From: Palsa-504 sp963789225
GTDB taxonomy: Bacteria > Actinomycetota > Actinomycetes > Streptosporangiales > Streptosporangiaceae
NCBI GenBank assembly: GCA_963789225.1
Contig: CAWBKD010000046.1
Coordinates: forward strand, 62,001 to 126,000
Length of the DNA: 64,000 bases
Reading direction: 5' to 3'
Shown here: in pieces, positions 49,656-60,697 of the stretch
How the letters are laid out: every line of letters begins with the position of its first letter
Numbering within the stretch: the first letter of the stretch is position 1
The notes under the pieces: generated by a model
Told to the model about the DNA's origin: nothing
Database searches by the model: none
What the model saw: the letters and a program-made list of their open reading frames with translations, nothing else
Program-made: the position numbers and the translations under genes

Positions 49656-50411
49656 TCAGGTGAGGTAGGACCGGAACGCGCTGGTCTGCCAGGCCGCGCC
49701 GGTGGCGGTGATCGCGAAGGCCTCGTAGCCATCCAGGCTCTCCACCCAGTCGCGGGCGGCGGGGCCCATCGCGAAGGCCGCCGTGGCGTAGGCGTCCGCG
49801 GCGGCCAGGCTCGGCCCGACCACGGTCACGCTGGCCAGGCCGGTGGCCGGCTGGCCGGTGTGCGGGTTGATGATGTGCGCGCCGCGCTCGGCGATCCCGG
49901 AGGTGGCCACCGCGAAGTCCTGCCCGGACACGACGATGGCGAGCGAGCCCGGCCGCAGTGGGTGCGCGATGCCGACCCGCCAGGGCTGGCCTGCACCGCG
50001 GTCACCGACGCACTGGATGTCGCCCCCGCCGTTGACGGTGTGCCGCGCGGACCCGGCGGCGGTGAGCATCGCGGCGGCCCGCTCGACGGCCCAGCCCTTC
50101 ACGTACCCGGACGGGTCGAACCGGCCGCCGGGGGTGGTGGTGAAGTACCCGTCGCTGCGGGTGCTGACTTCGGCGCACGCGGCGAGCACTTCGGCCAGTT
50201 CGGGCGCGCAGTCGGCCAGCGCGAGCGATCCGCGGGCGAAGCGGCTCACGTCGCTGTCCTGGAGGTACGGCGAGAACGTGGCGTCGACCCAGTGCAGCCA
50301 GCGCACGGCATCGCCCAGGGCGCTCTCGGCCGAGGCGGGCATGTCGAAGGACACGACGGTGCCCATCACGTGCTCGGCGTGCCTGAGCCGCCCGGGCGAG
50401 AGGCTGGACAC
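49656..50411 (-). CDS. apbE: FAD:protein FMN transferase (ApbE)
   Basis: 251 residues. HVMGTVVSFDMPASAESAL, GRFDPSGYVKGWAVERAAAM (the D-x-x-G-x-x-K-G site), VNGGGDIQCVGDRG, SGIAERGAHIINPHTGQPAT and the metal-binding DAYATAAFAMG. Attaches FMN covalently to a Ser/Thr of the FMN-binding domain. Directly follows the FMN-binding gene, its likely target. GTG at 50411. Confidence 0.93.
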   Translation of the reverse strand: MSSLSPGRLRHAEHVMGTVVSFDMPASAESALGDAVRWLHWVDATFSPYLQDSDVSRFARGSLALADCAPELAEVLAACAEVSTRSDGYFTTTPGGRFDPSGYVKGWAVERAAAMLTAAGSARHTVNGGGDIQCVGDRGAGQPWRVGIAHPLRPGSLAIVVSGQDFAVATSGIAERGAHIINPHTGQPATGLASVTVVGPSLAAADAYATAAFAMGPAARDWVESLDGYEAFAITATGAAWQTSAFRSYLT

Positions 50412-50416
50412 CGGGC

Positions 50417-50884
50417 TCAGAGGCCGTGATCCAGCGCGTTCTGCAACGACTGGATGTAGCCCGCGCTGGTGTAGCTCGCCCCGGACACCGCGTCGATCTT
50501 GGCGCTCTGCGCGGACAGCGTCTCGCTGATCAGCTGGGGGAACGCGAACTGGCCGATCTGGATGTCGTGAATGGTGCTGTCCGGCTGCTCGAGGATCGAG
50601 ACCTTGACGATCTTCTTGGCGCGCACGACCAGCTGGATCTGCACCGGGCCGTACACGGTGTTGGCCGGCCGGCCGGTGATCGTGCTCTCCCCGGCAGAGA
50701 GGCCTCCGGCTTGGCCCGTCGGGACGACCGACCCCGGTCCCGCCTCGGAGACCGGTGAAGATGACACGCCGTTACTGGTGCCGCCCACCGTCGCGGTGGG
50801 AATAGTCGGGGCATGCGACTTGAACGTCAGCAGGGCCACCAGGCCGGCGATGGTAGCCGTGATAGCCAGGATCGCTCGGCGCAT
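50417..50884 (-). CDS. Membrane-anchored FMN-binding domain protein, flavinylation target
   Basis: 155 residues. N-terminal anchor MRRAILAITATIAGLVALLT, a Ser/Gly/Pro linker, then the FMN-binding domain (YGPVQIQLVVRAKKIVKVSI, ISETLSAQSAKIDAVSGASY). The motif D-A-V-S-G-A-S matches the [S/T]-G-A-[S/T] site to which ApbE attaches FMN, here on Ser rather than the more usual Thr. ATG at 50884 with GGGGAGG upstream. Middle gene of a reductase/FMN-carrier/ApbE operon. Confidence 0.92.
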   Translation of the reverse strand: MRRAILAITATIAGLVALLTFKSHAPTIPTATVGGTSNGVSSSPVSEAGPGSVVPTGQAGGLSAGESTITGRPANTVYGPVQIQLVVRAKKIVKVSILEQPDSTIHDIQIGQFAFPQLISETLSAQSAKIDAVSGASYTSAGYIQSLQNALDHGL

Positions 50885-50900
50885 CTCGCGGATCCTCCCC

Positions 50901-52349
50901 TCAGAACTCGAACGACTCGAAGTGGATCCGGCGGCGCGGAACTCCGGCGGCGCGGAGCGCGTCGACGGCGGCCGACACCATGCCGGCCGGCCCGCACACG
51001 TAGGCCTCCTGCTGGTCCAGCCCGGGCACGAGGGAGCGAAGCAGGCGGGGTGACAGCGGGTCCCCGCCGATCTCCGCACGGGACCCGACCACGTAGTACA
51101 CGGTCGCCCCGCGTGCGGCCGCGATCGCGTCAAGCTCGTTCCTGAACACGATGTCCTGCTCGCTGCTCGCGCGGTAGACCAGCGTGACCGGTCCCGGCAG
51201 CGTCGCGAACATGGCCCGCAGCGGGGTAATGCCAACCCCGCCGGCCAGCAGCAGCACGCCGCGGCCCGAGTCCCCGGCCGTGAACGCCCCGTAGGGACCC
51301 TCAGCGATGACCCGGGTGCCCGGCCGGAGCCGGCTGAGGGCCCGGCTGTGGTCGCCGGTGTCCTTGACCGTGATCCGCATGACGTCGCCGCCCGGCGCGG
51401 CGGACAGCGAGTACGGGTGCGAGGACCACCACAGCGAGGAGGTCAGGAACCGCCAGCGGAAGAACTGCCCGGGCTCGGCGGCGAGCTCGTCCAGGTGCTT
51501 GCCGCCGATGTAGACCGAGATCACGCCGGGCCCCTCGGCCTTGATGCCGATCACGGTGAACTCGTGCCTGGCGAACGCGCGCAGCGGTACCACGACCCGG
51601 TACCAGGCCACGAGGACCGCGACCGTCAGGTACATCGCCGACCACCAGAACCGCGCCGCCAGGTCGTTGATGAACGCCGCACCGACGGCGAACTGGTGAC
51701 TGAACGCGAGCGCGATGGCCAGGTAGGTGTAAAGGTGCAGGTAGTACCACGTCTCGTACCGCATCCGCCGGCGCGCGGCGCGCATCGAGACGATGCCGAC
51801 GCCCAGCAGCAGGAAGCCGGCCACCGTGGCCATCAGGACGTCCGGGTACTCGGTGAGCAGGGTCGCGGTCTCGCTCAGCACCGTGGTGTGCGCCTCGACC
51901 GCGTACCCCCACAGGATCAGCAGGCCGTGCGCCAGGACGATGCTGACGACGTACCGCCCGCCCATCGCGTGCCACCGCGCGAGCCGGTCGGTGCCGATGC
52001 CCCGCTCAAGCGGCGGGAGCCGCGCCATCAGCGCGACGAGGACCACCACGCCGTACCCGCAGAGCAGGCCGAGGATCTCCCCGGCGCCGGTCAGCCAGCC
52101 GCCCAGCCCGCTGACGGCCGGGGTGCTGTGCCACCACAGCGCCATCACGATGACCGCGCCGACGCCGATGACGGCTAGGACGCCGCGCGGGCTCACCCGC
52201 CCGTATCCCCGTTTTTCCCGAACGGGCGTTGGTGTCCCCTGCGCGCGGTGCGGCGCCCCGGATTGCGGCCCGCCGCGACCCCGTGACCCGGGATACGCGC
52301 GAGCCCCGGCCTGGCGAGCCTGCGCCGAGCGCCCGGTCACGCTGGTCAC
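50901..52349 (-). CDS. Ferric-reductase-like transmembrane flavin oxidoreductase
   Basis: 482 residues. After a basic N-terminus there are six or more helices (VSGLGGWLTGAGEILGLLCG, VVSIVLAHGLLILWGYAVEA, YYLHLYTYLAIALAFSHQFA) with paired His typical of heme-binding FRD domains, then a ferredoxin-reductase part: FAD site HPYSLSAAPG, EGPYGAFTAG, NAD site LLLAGGVGITPLRAMF and VCGPAGM. Probably passes electrons from cytoplasmic NAD(P)H across the membrane to the flavinylated partner. GTG at 52349 with GGGGAGG upstream. Confidence 0.9.
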   Translation of the reverse strand: MTSVTGRSAQARQAGARAYPGSRGRGGPQSGAPHRAQGTPTPVREKRGYGRVSPRGVLAVIGVGAVIVMALWWHSTPAVSGLGGWLTGAGEILGLLCGYGVVVLVALMARLPPLERGIGTDRLARWHAMGGRYVVSIVLAHGLLILWGYAVEAHTTVLSETATLLTEYPDVLMATVAGFLLLGVGIVSMRAARRRMRYETWYYLHLYTYLAIALAFSHQFAVGAAFINDLAARFWWSAMYLTVAVLVAWYRVVVPLRAFARHEFTVIGIKAEGPGVISVYIGGKHLDELAAEPGQFFRWRFLTSSLWWSSHPYSLSAAPGGDVMRITVKDTGDHSRALSRLRPGTRVIAEGPYGAFTAGDSGRGVLLLAGGVGITPLRAMFATLPGPVTLVYRASSEQDIVFRNELDAIAAARGATVYYVVGSRAEIGGDPLSPRLLRSLVPGLDQQEAYVCGPAGMVSAAVDALRAAGVPRRRIHFESFEF

Positions 52350-52568
52350 CGAACCTCCCCTCGCGATCAGCAGCCGCTGATGGCGGTGGCCTAGCTGGAT
52401 CGTATGCGCCCAGGCACACAGATCCCATTGCCGGTCGTCGCGAGATTTCCCCGACCGCTGGCTTGGGCCGGACTCTCCCCCTCTAGTTACGGGTACGTCA
52501 CGCGGTCGCGCATGGTTCACCCGCCTCCGGTAAGCGGTTCGTAATCGGCCCCGGATCCGCCGCCCTGT

Positions 52569-52614
52569 TGTCAACCGAAGTTGACACTACGGGTTGTGTC
52601 AACGTAGATTGACA
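52569..52614 (+). promoter_or_regulatory. Dual palindromic operator and leaderless promoter of HTH-ClpN module 2
   Basis: Two 18-bp sites, TGTCAACCGAAGTTGACA (52569-52586) and TGTCAACGTAGATTGACA (52597-52614), 28 bases centre to centre. The first contains the -35 TTGACA (52581-52586); TAGATT (52605-52610) in the second is the -10, spacer 18. The ATG at 52617 lies two bases after the second site, so the mRNA is probably leaderless. Same design as at 47386-47430 but a different sequence. Confidence 0.75.
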
Positions 52615-52616
52615 GC

Positions 52617-52868
52617 ATGGACAAGGCACCCGAATTGGCGGCCGCGGCCGACAGCTCAGACCCGCGCACCGGGCTCCGCGCCGTCGCCGCCCTGCGCAGG
52701 CTCCTGGAGCAGCTCGAGGCGCTCCAGGTGGACAACGCCCGGGAGCACGGCTGGTCCTGGCAGGAGATCGCCGAGATCCTCGGCGTGTCCCGGCAGGCCG
52801 TGCACAAGAAGCACGCGCACAGATCCGACCTCAGCCACCCTGCCCGCCGACGCGCCCGCGTGCGCTGA
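52617..52868 (+). CDS. Small helix-turn-helix protein, module 2, partner of ClpN protein
   Basis: 83 residues, paralogue of the protein at 47434-47655: GLRAVAALRRLLEQLEALQV and HGWSWQEIAEILGVSRQAVH align with module 1 with mostly conservative changes. The recognition-helix differences (S-R-Q-A-V-H-K-K versus T-K-Q-T-V-H-R-K) fit the different operator sequences. ATG at 52617. Likely autorepressor. Confidence 0.83.
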   Translation: MDKAPELAAAADSSDPRTGLRAVAALRRLLEQLEALQVDNAREHGWSWQEIAEILGVSRQAVHKKHAHRSDLSHPARRRARVR

Positions 52869-52886
52869 CCCGAGGGGACCCTCACG

Positions 52887-53111
52887 ATGTTCGAACGTTT
52901 CACCGACAAGGCCCGGGCTGTCGTGGTCTCGGCTAAGACCATGGCCCAGGAGCGCGGCGACGACGAGATCCGCCCGGCACACATGCTCTACGGGCTGGCC
53001 GTCTCCGACGGCGTGGCCGCGCGACCGCTCTCGGGGTGCCGTAGATTGTCCCGGCCCCGGTCGGCTCTTCTTCGAGCATCCGACCTGAACCGCTTCTTAC
53101 CTAACAGATAG
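52887..53111 (+). pseudogene. Truncated Clp N-domain protein, module 2
   Basis: 74 residues. The first 48 (MFERFTDKARAVVVSAKTMA, QERGDDEIRPAHMLYGLAVS) are the start of a Clp N domain; the rest (VAARPLSGCRRLSRPRSALL) is unrelated text before a stop. A full repeat is about 70 residues and the module-1 homologue has two. It appears to have lost its 3' part by frameshift or deletion. ATG at 52887, 18 bases after the HTH stop, with GAGGGGA upstream. Confidence 0.7.
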
Positions 53112-53162
53112 GTCAGCCTTACCATTCGGTCAGGGCATAGTGACCTTACGGAGAGTATCTAT

Positions 53163-53705
53163 GTGAATACACAGAGCCATAACCTGTCATTGGAGACATC
53201 ACGGATAGGATATGGTCAAATGCTCAGAGTAAGCGACGTTTGGGAGAAGGCACTTCACACACCCCAGATGGCCATCACCGTCCCAGGTGAGGTCATCGTC
53301 ATCCGCGCGGCCGGCGACTACGAGGGCAAGCAGGGCATGAGCCTGGCCACCGGGGTGAGCAGCCGCTCCGCTGGCGCGCGGGCCCTGTGCTTGCACCTGG
53401 TGACGATCCCGCCGGGCACCCGTGGCGTACCCCACATGCACGACGGGCACGAGTCCGCGATCTACACCGTCAGCGGCGAGACCGAGGTCTGGCACGGCGA
53501 GGGCCTGCGTCAGTGCACGGTCGTCAAGGCCGGCGACTTCATGTACGTCCCGCCGGGCACCCCGCACCTGCCGGTCAACCGCAGCGACGTCATGACCATC
53601 GCCGTGGTCGCCCGCACCGACCCCCAGGAGCAGGAAAGCGTCGTCACCCTCAGCCTCCCGCCCCACCTGGCCGAACTTAACGCGTTCCCGATCGCCAGCC
53701 AGTAA
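53163..53705 (+). CDS. Cupin-domain protein
   Basis: 180 residues. Cupin motif 1 GVPHMHDGHESAIYTVSGET (H-x-H, Glu) and motif 2 GDFMYVPPGTPHLPVN. Single-domain metal-binding cupin; substrate unknown. GTG at 53163 with GGAGAG upstream; ATG at 53220 is an alternative. The first 60-70 bases and the upstream 60 are clearly lower in GC than the surroundings. Confidence 0.85.
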   Translation: MNTQSHNLSLETSRIGYGQMLRVSDVWEKALHTPQMAITVPGEVIVIRAAGDYEGKQGMSLATGVSSRSAGARALCLHLVTIPPGTRGVPHMHDGHESAIYTVSGETEVWHGEGLRQCTVVKAGDFMYVPPGTPHLPVNRSDVMTIAVVARTDPQEQESVVTLSLPPHLAELNAFPIASQ

Positions 53706-53793
53706 TACGTGGCGGCCGAGCCCGGCAACCCGTTCCCCCGCCCGCCCGGCCGCCCACCCCTCCCGCACCACCCCTCCCGCTAACTGGTGCGCA

Positions 53794-53820
53794 GCCCCCT
53801 CCCCGTGGAAGGGAGGGGGC
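53794..53820. terminator. Bidirectional hairpin between converging genes
   Basis: Perfect 10-bp stem GCCCCCTCCC / GGGAGGGGGC with a 7-base loop, lying between the cupin gene and the 3' end of the molybdenum hydroxylase large subunit, which converge. No T-run on either side, normal at this GC content. Confidence 0.6.
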
Positions 53821-53862
53821 GAGGGGTCCGAAGCCAAGGGCCGAACGGGCTACCTGGCCAGG

Positions 53863-56238
53863 CTAAACGCCTTCCCCATCGCCAGGCCGGCCACCGCCGG
53901 CTGAAAACGTGGCGATGAGTTCGAGGATGCGAGCCGGTGGCAGGTGCTGCTCGTAGATCCGAACGCCGAAGGGTGAGAGCGCATCTTCGATGGCGTTCAC
54001 TACCGTGGGCGGGGCGACGATCATGCCGCCCTCGCCCACCCCGCGGAAGTTGACGTCGGCGTCGAGTGGCACGGTCTCGAGGTGCTCTATCTCGATGCGG
54101 GGGATGTCACAGGTGGTCGGCATCAGGTAGTCCATGAACGTGGCTGACTGGAAGATGCCGTCCTCGCCGTACGCCGATCGTTCGAGCAGCACCGCGCCGA
54201 TGCCCTGGGCGACGCCGCCGCGGATCTGGCCCTCGACGACGGCGGGGTTGATCAGTGCGCCGCAGTCCTCGACGGCGACGTACCGCTCCACCGTTACGAG
54301 GCCGGTCTCGACATCAACTTCGACGATCGCGCAGTGCGTGCCGCCGGACCAGCCCCCTTCGCCGCCGTCGAACGTGGCCTGGATCTCGAGGTTGGCGTCC
54401 ACGTCCTCACCGAACTGCCCCGATGCCGCTCGGCCCGCGATCTCGCTCACGGCGATCGCGCTCGCCGGGTCGCCGCGCACCCAGACGTTGCCGTCGGTGA
54501 TCAGCAGATCCTGCGCGCTGGCCTCCATGAGATACGACGCGAAATCGAGCACCTTGGCCTTGAGCTGGCGGGCGCCGTGGAGCGCCACGCCTCCGGTCAT
54601 GGTGGCCGACCGGCTGCCGCCGGTCAGTCCGAACGGGACGACGTCGGTGTCGCCGACGACCACGCGGACCTGCTCGAACGGCACGCCGAACTCGTCGGCG
54701 GCGATTTGGGCCAGGGTCGTCTGGTGGCTCTGGCCGTGGGGCATCTGGCCGGTGAACAGCACGACGATGCCGTCTTCCTCGAGCCGCAGGCGCATGGACT
54801 CCAGGCCCATGGGGCCGCTGGGCCCCTCTGGCGAGCGCGGGCCCGGAGCGGCCTCGATGAACGTGGCCACGCCGATGCCGAGGTAGCGGCCCTGCGCTCG
54901 CGCCTGCGCCTGCCGGTGCCGGAACGCGGGCAGGTCCACGAGCTGGGCCACCCGCTCCAATGATTCCTTCGAGGTAACTCCCACCAGCGGACGACCGGTG
55001 ATCATCATGGCCGGCGGATCGGTGCGCGGCGCGACGTTACGCAGCCGGATCTCGACCGGATCGAGGCCTAGCTCTTTCGCGATGAGGTCCAGGACGCGTT
55101 CCCGCACGAACGTCTCCGACGCCCACGGCCCCCGGTAGGCGACGTACGGTGCCTTGTTGGTGATCGCCCCGGTTGACTCGAAACCCATGGCCGCGAGCTT
55201 GTACGGACCGGGCAGCATCCCCTGCATGATGTCCGGCACCGTCACGCCCATACCCGGGTATGAGCCCGTGTCGACGACCATGGCCACGTCCAGCCCGAGT
55301 AGGTCGCCGTCGTTGCTGACCGCGGCGCGGACGTCGAAGCTCTCCTCGCGCGCCTGTCCCGACACGGTGAGGTTCTCGCCGCGGTCCTCGACCCACTTGA
55401 CCGGCCGGCCAAGATGCCGGGAAGCAGCGCCAACGGCGAGCTCTTCGCGTGATGCGCCGATCTTCAGGCCAAACGACCCGCCGATATCGCCGGCCAGGAC
55501 GCGCACCTGGCCGGGCTCGAGGCCAAGGCGCATGGCGAAAATAGCCCGGCTGAGGTGAACGCTCTGTGTCGCCGCGTAGACCGTCATGAAACCGGCGCCG
55601 GCGTCGTAACTCGCGATGCAGGCGCGTCCTTCCATGGGCACGTTCTGATGCCGGTGCACGTCGATGTGGAAGTCGTACGTGTGGTCAGCATCGGCGAACG
55701 TCCCGGCGACGTCGCCGAACTCGCTGCGCGAGCGGGGGCGGGCGATGTTGTCACCCAGGTTGGCGAACACCGGGGGGCTGCTCGGGTCGAGCGCGAAGGC
55801 GGCCGTCACGACCGGAGGCAGGTCGTCATACTCGACCTCCACCAGCTCGCACCCGTCCTCGGCGACGTAACGGCTCTCTGCTATGACGACCGCCACCGGA
55901 TCGCCAACCAAGCGCACCTTGTCCGTCGCCAGCAGGGTGAACTCCGGGCTGGGCCCTTTCCAGCCCATAAGCCCCAGGAGCGCATCCGGCCCCGGGACCG
56001 TCATCGCTTCCAGGTCCGCTCCAGTGAGGACCGCGATCACGCCCGGCAGCGCCCGCGCCGCCGAGGCATCGACCGAGATCACCCGAGCGTGCGCCATCGG
56101 CGAGCGGACGAACGCGGCGTGCAGCATCCCCGGCAGCTTGATGTCGTCGACGTACCGGCCCGTGCCGGTGAGGATGCGCGGGTCCTCCGAACGCTTGATG
56201 CTGGCGCCGGTATAGCGCTCAGCCGCGATTGCTGTCAT
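53863..56238 (-). CDS. Molybdenum hydroxylase large subunit (xanthine-oxidase/CoxL family)
   Basis: 791 residues. Aldehyde-oxidase fold: KRSEDPRILTGTGRYVDDIK, LPGMLHAAFVRSPMAHARVI, GDIGGSFGLKIGASREELAV, KAPYVAYRGPWASETFVRER, GQMPHGQSHQTTLAQIAADE, FRGVGEGGMIVAPPTVVNAI (the conserved G-V-G-E Glu of the Mo site). The loop A-Y-R-G-P-W differs from the A-Y-R-C-S-F-R of true form I CO dehydrogenase, so CO is not the expected substrate; an N-heterocycle or aldehyde is more likely. ATG at 56238. Confidence 0.92.
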   Translation of the reverse strand: MTAIAAERYTGASIKRSEDPRILTGTGRYVDDIKLPGMLHAAFVRSPMAHARVISVDASAARALPGVIAVLTGADLEAMTVPGPDALLGLMGWKGPSPEFTLLATDKVRLVGDPVAVVIAESRYVAEDGCELVEVEYDDLPPVVTAAFALDPSSPPVFANLGDNIARPRSRSEFGDVAGTFADADHTYDFHIDVHRHQNVPMEGRACIASYDAGAGFMTVYAATQSVHLSRAIFAMRLGLEPGQVRVLAGDIGGSFGLKIGASREELAVGAASRHLGRPVKWVEDRGENLTVSGQAREESFDVRAAVSNDGDLLGLDVAMVVDTGSYPGMGVTVPDIMQGMLPGPYKLAAMGFESTGAITNKAPYVAYRGPWASETFVRERVLDLIAKELGLDPVEIRLRNVAPRTDPPAMMITGRPLVGVTSKESLERVAQLVDLPAFRHRQAQARAQGRYLGIGVATFIEAAPGPRSPEGPSGPMGLESMRLRLEEDGIVVLFTGQMPHGQSHQTTLAQIAADEFGVPFEQVRVVVGDTDVVPFGLTGGSRSATMTGGVALHGARQLKAKVLDFASYLMEASAQDLLITDGNVWVRGDPASAIAVSEIAGRAASGQFGEDVDANLEIQATFDGGEGGWSGGTHCAIVEVDVETGLVTVERYVAVEDCGALINPAVVEGQIRGGVAQGIGAVLLERSAYGEDGIFQSATFMDYLMPTTCDIPRIEIEHLETVPLDADVNFRGVGEGGMIVAPPTVVNAIEDALSPFGVRIYEQHLPPARILELIATFSAGGGRPGDGEGV

Positions 56239-56253
56239 GATCGCTCCCTTCGC

Positions 56254-56721
56254 TCAGCGTTCACGGTTGCGCTCGGCGGCCAGCAGGACGCCATCCACGA
56301 TGCTCTGGTAGCCGGTGCACCGGCAGATGTTGCCGGAGAGCGCCTCGCGGATCTCCTGCTCGCCGGCGTCGGGGTGGTCGGCCAGGAACGCGGTGGCCTG
56401 CATGACGAACCCCGGCGTGCAGAAACCGCACTGGAAGCTGTGCGAATCCCACATCGCTTGCTGCAATGGGCCCAGCTCGCCGTCCACGGCTAGCCCCTCG
56501 ATCGTCGTTACCTCCATGCTGGCAGCTTGGACCGCCAGCATCAGGCACGAGCGCACCGCCCGGCCGTCGACGATGACCGTGCACGCACCGCAGACCCCGT
56601 GCTCGCAGCCGAGGTGGGTGCCGGTGAGATTGAGGTCATCGCGCAGGAAGTCCGCCAGCGTCTTGCGCGCCTCCGGCGAGCCCGTGCGCGTCACGCCGTT
56701 GACCCGCATGGTGATGTCCAC
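56254..56721 (-). CDS. Molybdenum hydroxylase 2Fe-2S small subunit (CoxS-like)
   Basis: 155 residues. First cluster CEHGVCGACTVIVDG, second QCGFCTPGFVMQATAFLADH and NICRCTGYQSIV: the eight cysteines of the two [2Fe-2S] centres. Carries electrons from the Mo site to FAD. GTG at 56721 (VDITMRVNGV). Fifteen bases before the large subunit. Confidence 0.95.
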   Translation of the reverse strand: MDITMRVNGVTRTGSPEARKTLADFLRDDLNLTGTHLGCEHGVCGACTVIVDGRAVRSCLMLAVQAASMEVTTIEGLAVDGELGPLQQAMWDSHSFQCGFCTPGFVMQATAFLADHPDAGEQEIREALSGNICRCTGYQSIVDGVLLAAERNRER

Positions 56722-56727
56722 TCTCAG

Positions 56728-57600
56728 TCACAGCCTCTCGGTAGCGTGATCCGCGGCCGCCCGCAGGCCGCGGCGCACCACCGCGGCCGCGACCGTCTTC
56801 CGGTACTCCGACGACCCGTAGAGGTCGTCCGGCGGGTCGGCGTCGTCGGTCGCAAGGCGGGCCGCCTCGTCGAATAGCTCCGCCGACGGCCTCTCGCCGA
56901 CCAGCAGATCCTCCGCGGCAGCGGCCCGGACCGGCACGTCGGAAAGACCGGCGAACGCCAGCCGGGCGTCGCTGATCGCGCCGTCGGAAAGCGTCAGCGA
57001 TGCCGCCAGGCCGACGATGGCGAAGTCGCCGTGGCGGCGCGCGACCTCCTCGAAGCTGACCCCCGTGCCCGGTCCCGCGGCCGGGAAGCGCACCTCGACG
57101 AGGAGCTCGTCGGGTTGGCGTGCCGTCGTGAGGTAACCCTCGAACCACTCCTCCGCCGGGATGATCCGCATCCCCGCCGGGCCGCGCACCACGAACTGCG
57201 CATCGAGCGCCCGGGCGACGGCAGGCAGCTCGGCGGCCGGGTCGGCGTGCGCCAGGCTGCCTCCTATCGTGCCGCGGCTGCGGATGGCCTCGTGACCGAT
57301 CAGCGGCAGGGCGGCCGCCAGCAGCGGCACGGCCTCGGCGACGCTGTGCGATTCCTCGGCCGCGTACTCCCGCGTCATGGCGCCTATCGCCATCCAGCCG
57401 TCGGTCGCCGACACCCCGGACAGGTCCGGTATGCCGTTGATGTCGACGAGCACCGCCGGGCGGGCCAGCCGCAGCGCCAGCAGCGGGATGAGGCTCTGGC
57501 CGCCGGCGAGCACGCTGGCCTCGTCGCCGTACTCAGTAAGCAATTCCACGGCTTCGGAAACGGTTTGCGGCGCCTCGTAGTCAAAGGGAGGCAGTTTCAT
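56728..57600 (-). CDS. Molybdenum hydroxylase FAD subunit (CoxM-like)
   Basis: 290 residues. FDYEAPQTVSEAVELLTEYG, SVLAGGQSLIPLLALRLARP (FAD phosphate loop A-G-G-Q-S), IRSRGTIGGSLAHADPAAEL (T-I-G-G-S). FAD accepts electrons from the iron-sulfur subunit. ATG at 57600 with GGGAGG upstream; an earlier start at 57606 adds two residues. Order FAD, FeS, Mo subunit is the usual medium-small-large operon; no maturation gene (CoxD, MoxR) is in view. Confidence 0.95.
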   Translation of the reverse strand: MKLPPFDYEAPQTVSEAVELLTEYGDEASVLAGGQSLIPLLALRLARPAVLVDINGIPDLSGVSATDGWMAIGAMTREYAAEESHSVAEAVPLLAAALPLIGHEAIRSRGTIGGSLAHADPAAELPAVARALDAQFVVRGPAGMRIIPAEEWFEGYLTTARQPDELLVEVRFPAAGPGTGVSFEEVARRHGDFAIVGLAASLTLSDGAISDARLAFAGLSDVPVRAAAAEDLLVGERPSAELFDEAARLATDDADPPDDLYGSSEYRKTVAAAVVRRGLRAAADHATERL

Positions 57601-57655
57601 CGGCACGGCCCTTCGATCAGACTGCGGGTGCCCATGGAGCTGCAGCCTAGCTCAC

Positions 57656-60484
<2,829 letters not shown>

Positions 60485-60546
60485 GGAGAGCCTCCCGGAC
60501 GCGTGCGGTCACTGGCTCCCCGTCTGTCGCGGCCTGCGTGAGCCCG

Positions 60547-60648
60547 CTTCAGAGTGCCTGTCCCGCCCGGTTCGTGTGCCTGAGAGGTTCCGGGGATGTT
60601 GCCCCTTCGGCGCCCGCGCGGCTCGCGCGGGATCTCTCCCGGCCGGTG
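60547..60648 (-). promoter_or_regulatory. Glycine riboswitch (single aptamer) upstream of gcvP
   Basis: On the minus strand: CGGGAGAGATCCCG, then GGCGCCGAAGGGGCAA, then AACCTCTCAGGCACA, GGGCGGGACAG, the conserved blocks and order of the glycine (gcvT) aptamer. Only one aptamer is seen here, whereas many glycine riboswitches are tandem. The gap of 60 bases to the ATG can hold the expression platform. An on-switch raising gcvP when glycine is plentiful is expected. Confidence 0.9.
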
Positions 60649-60697
60649 TCATCGGCACCTACGATGCTACCCGAGTTGGACCAGATTGTGGGATTAG

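Noticed and set aside
53863..56238. True aerobic CO dehydrogenase
   Set aside because: The active-site loop lacks the Cys-bearing A-Y-R-C-S-F-R motif.
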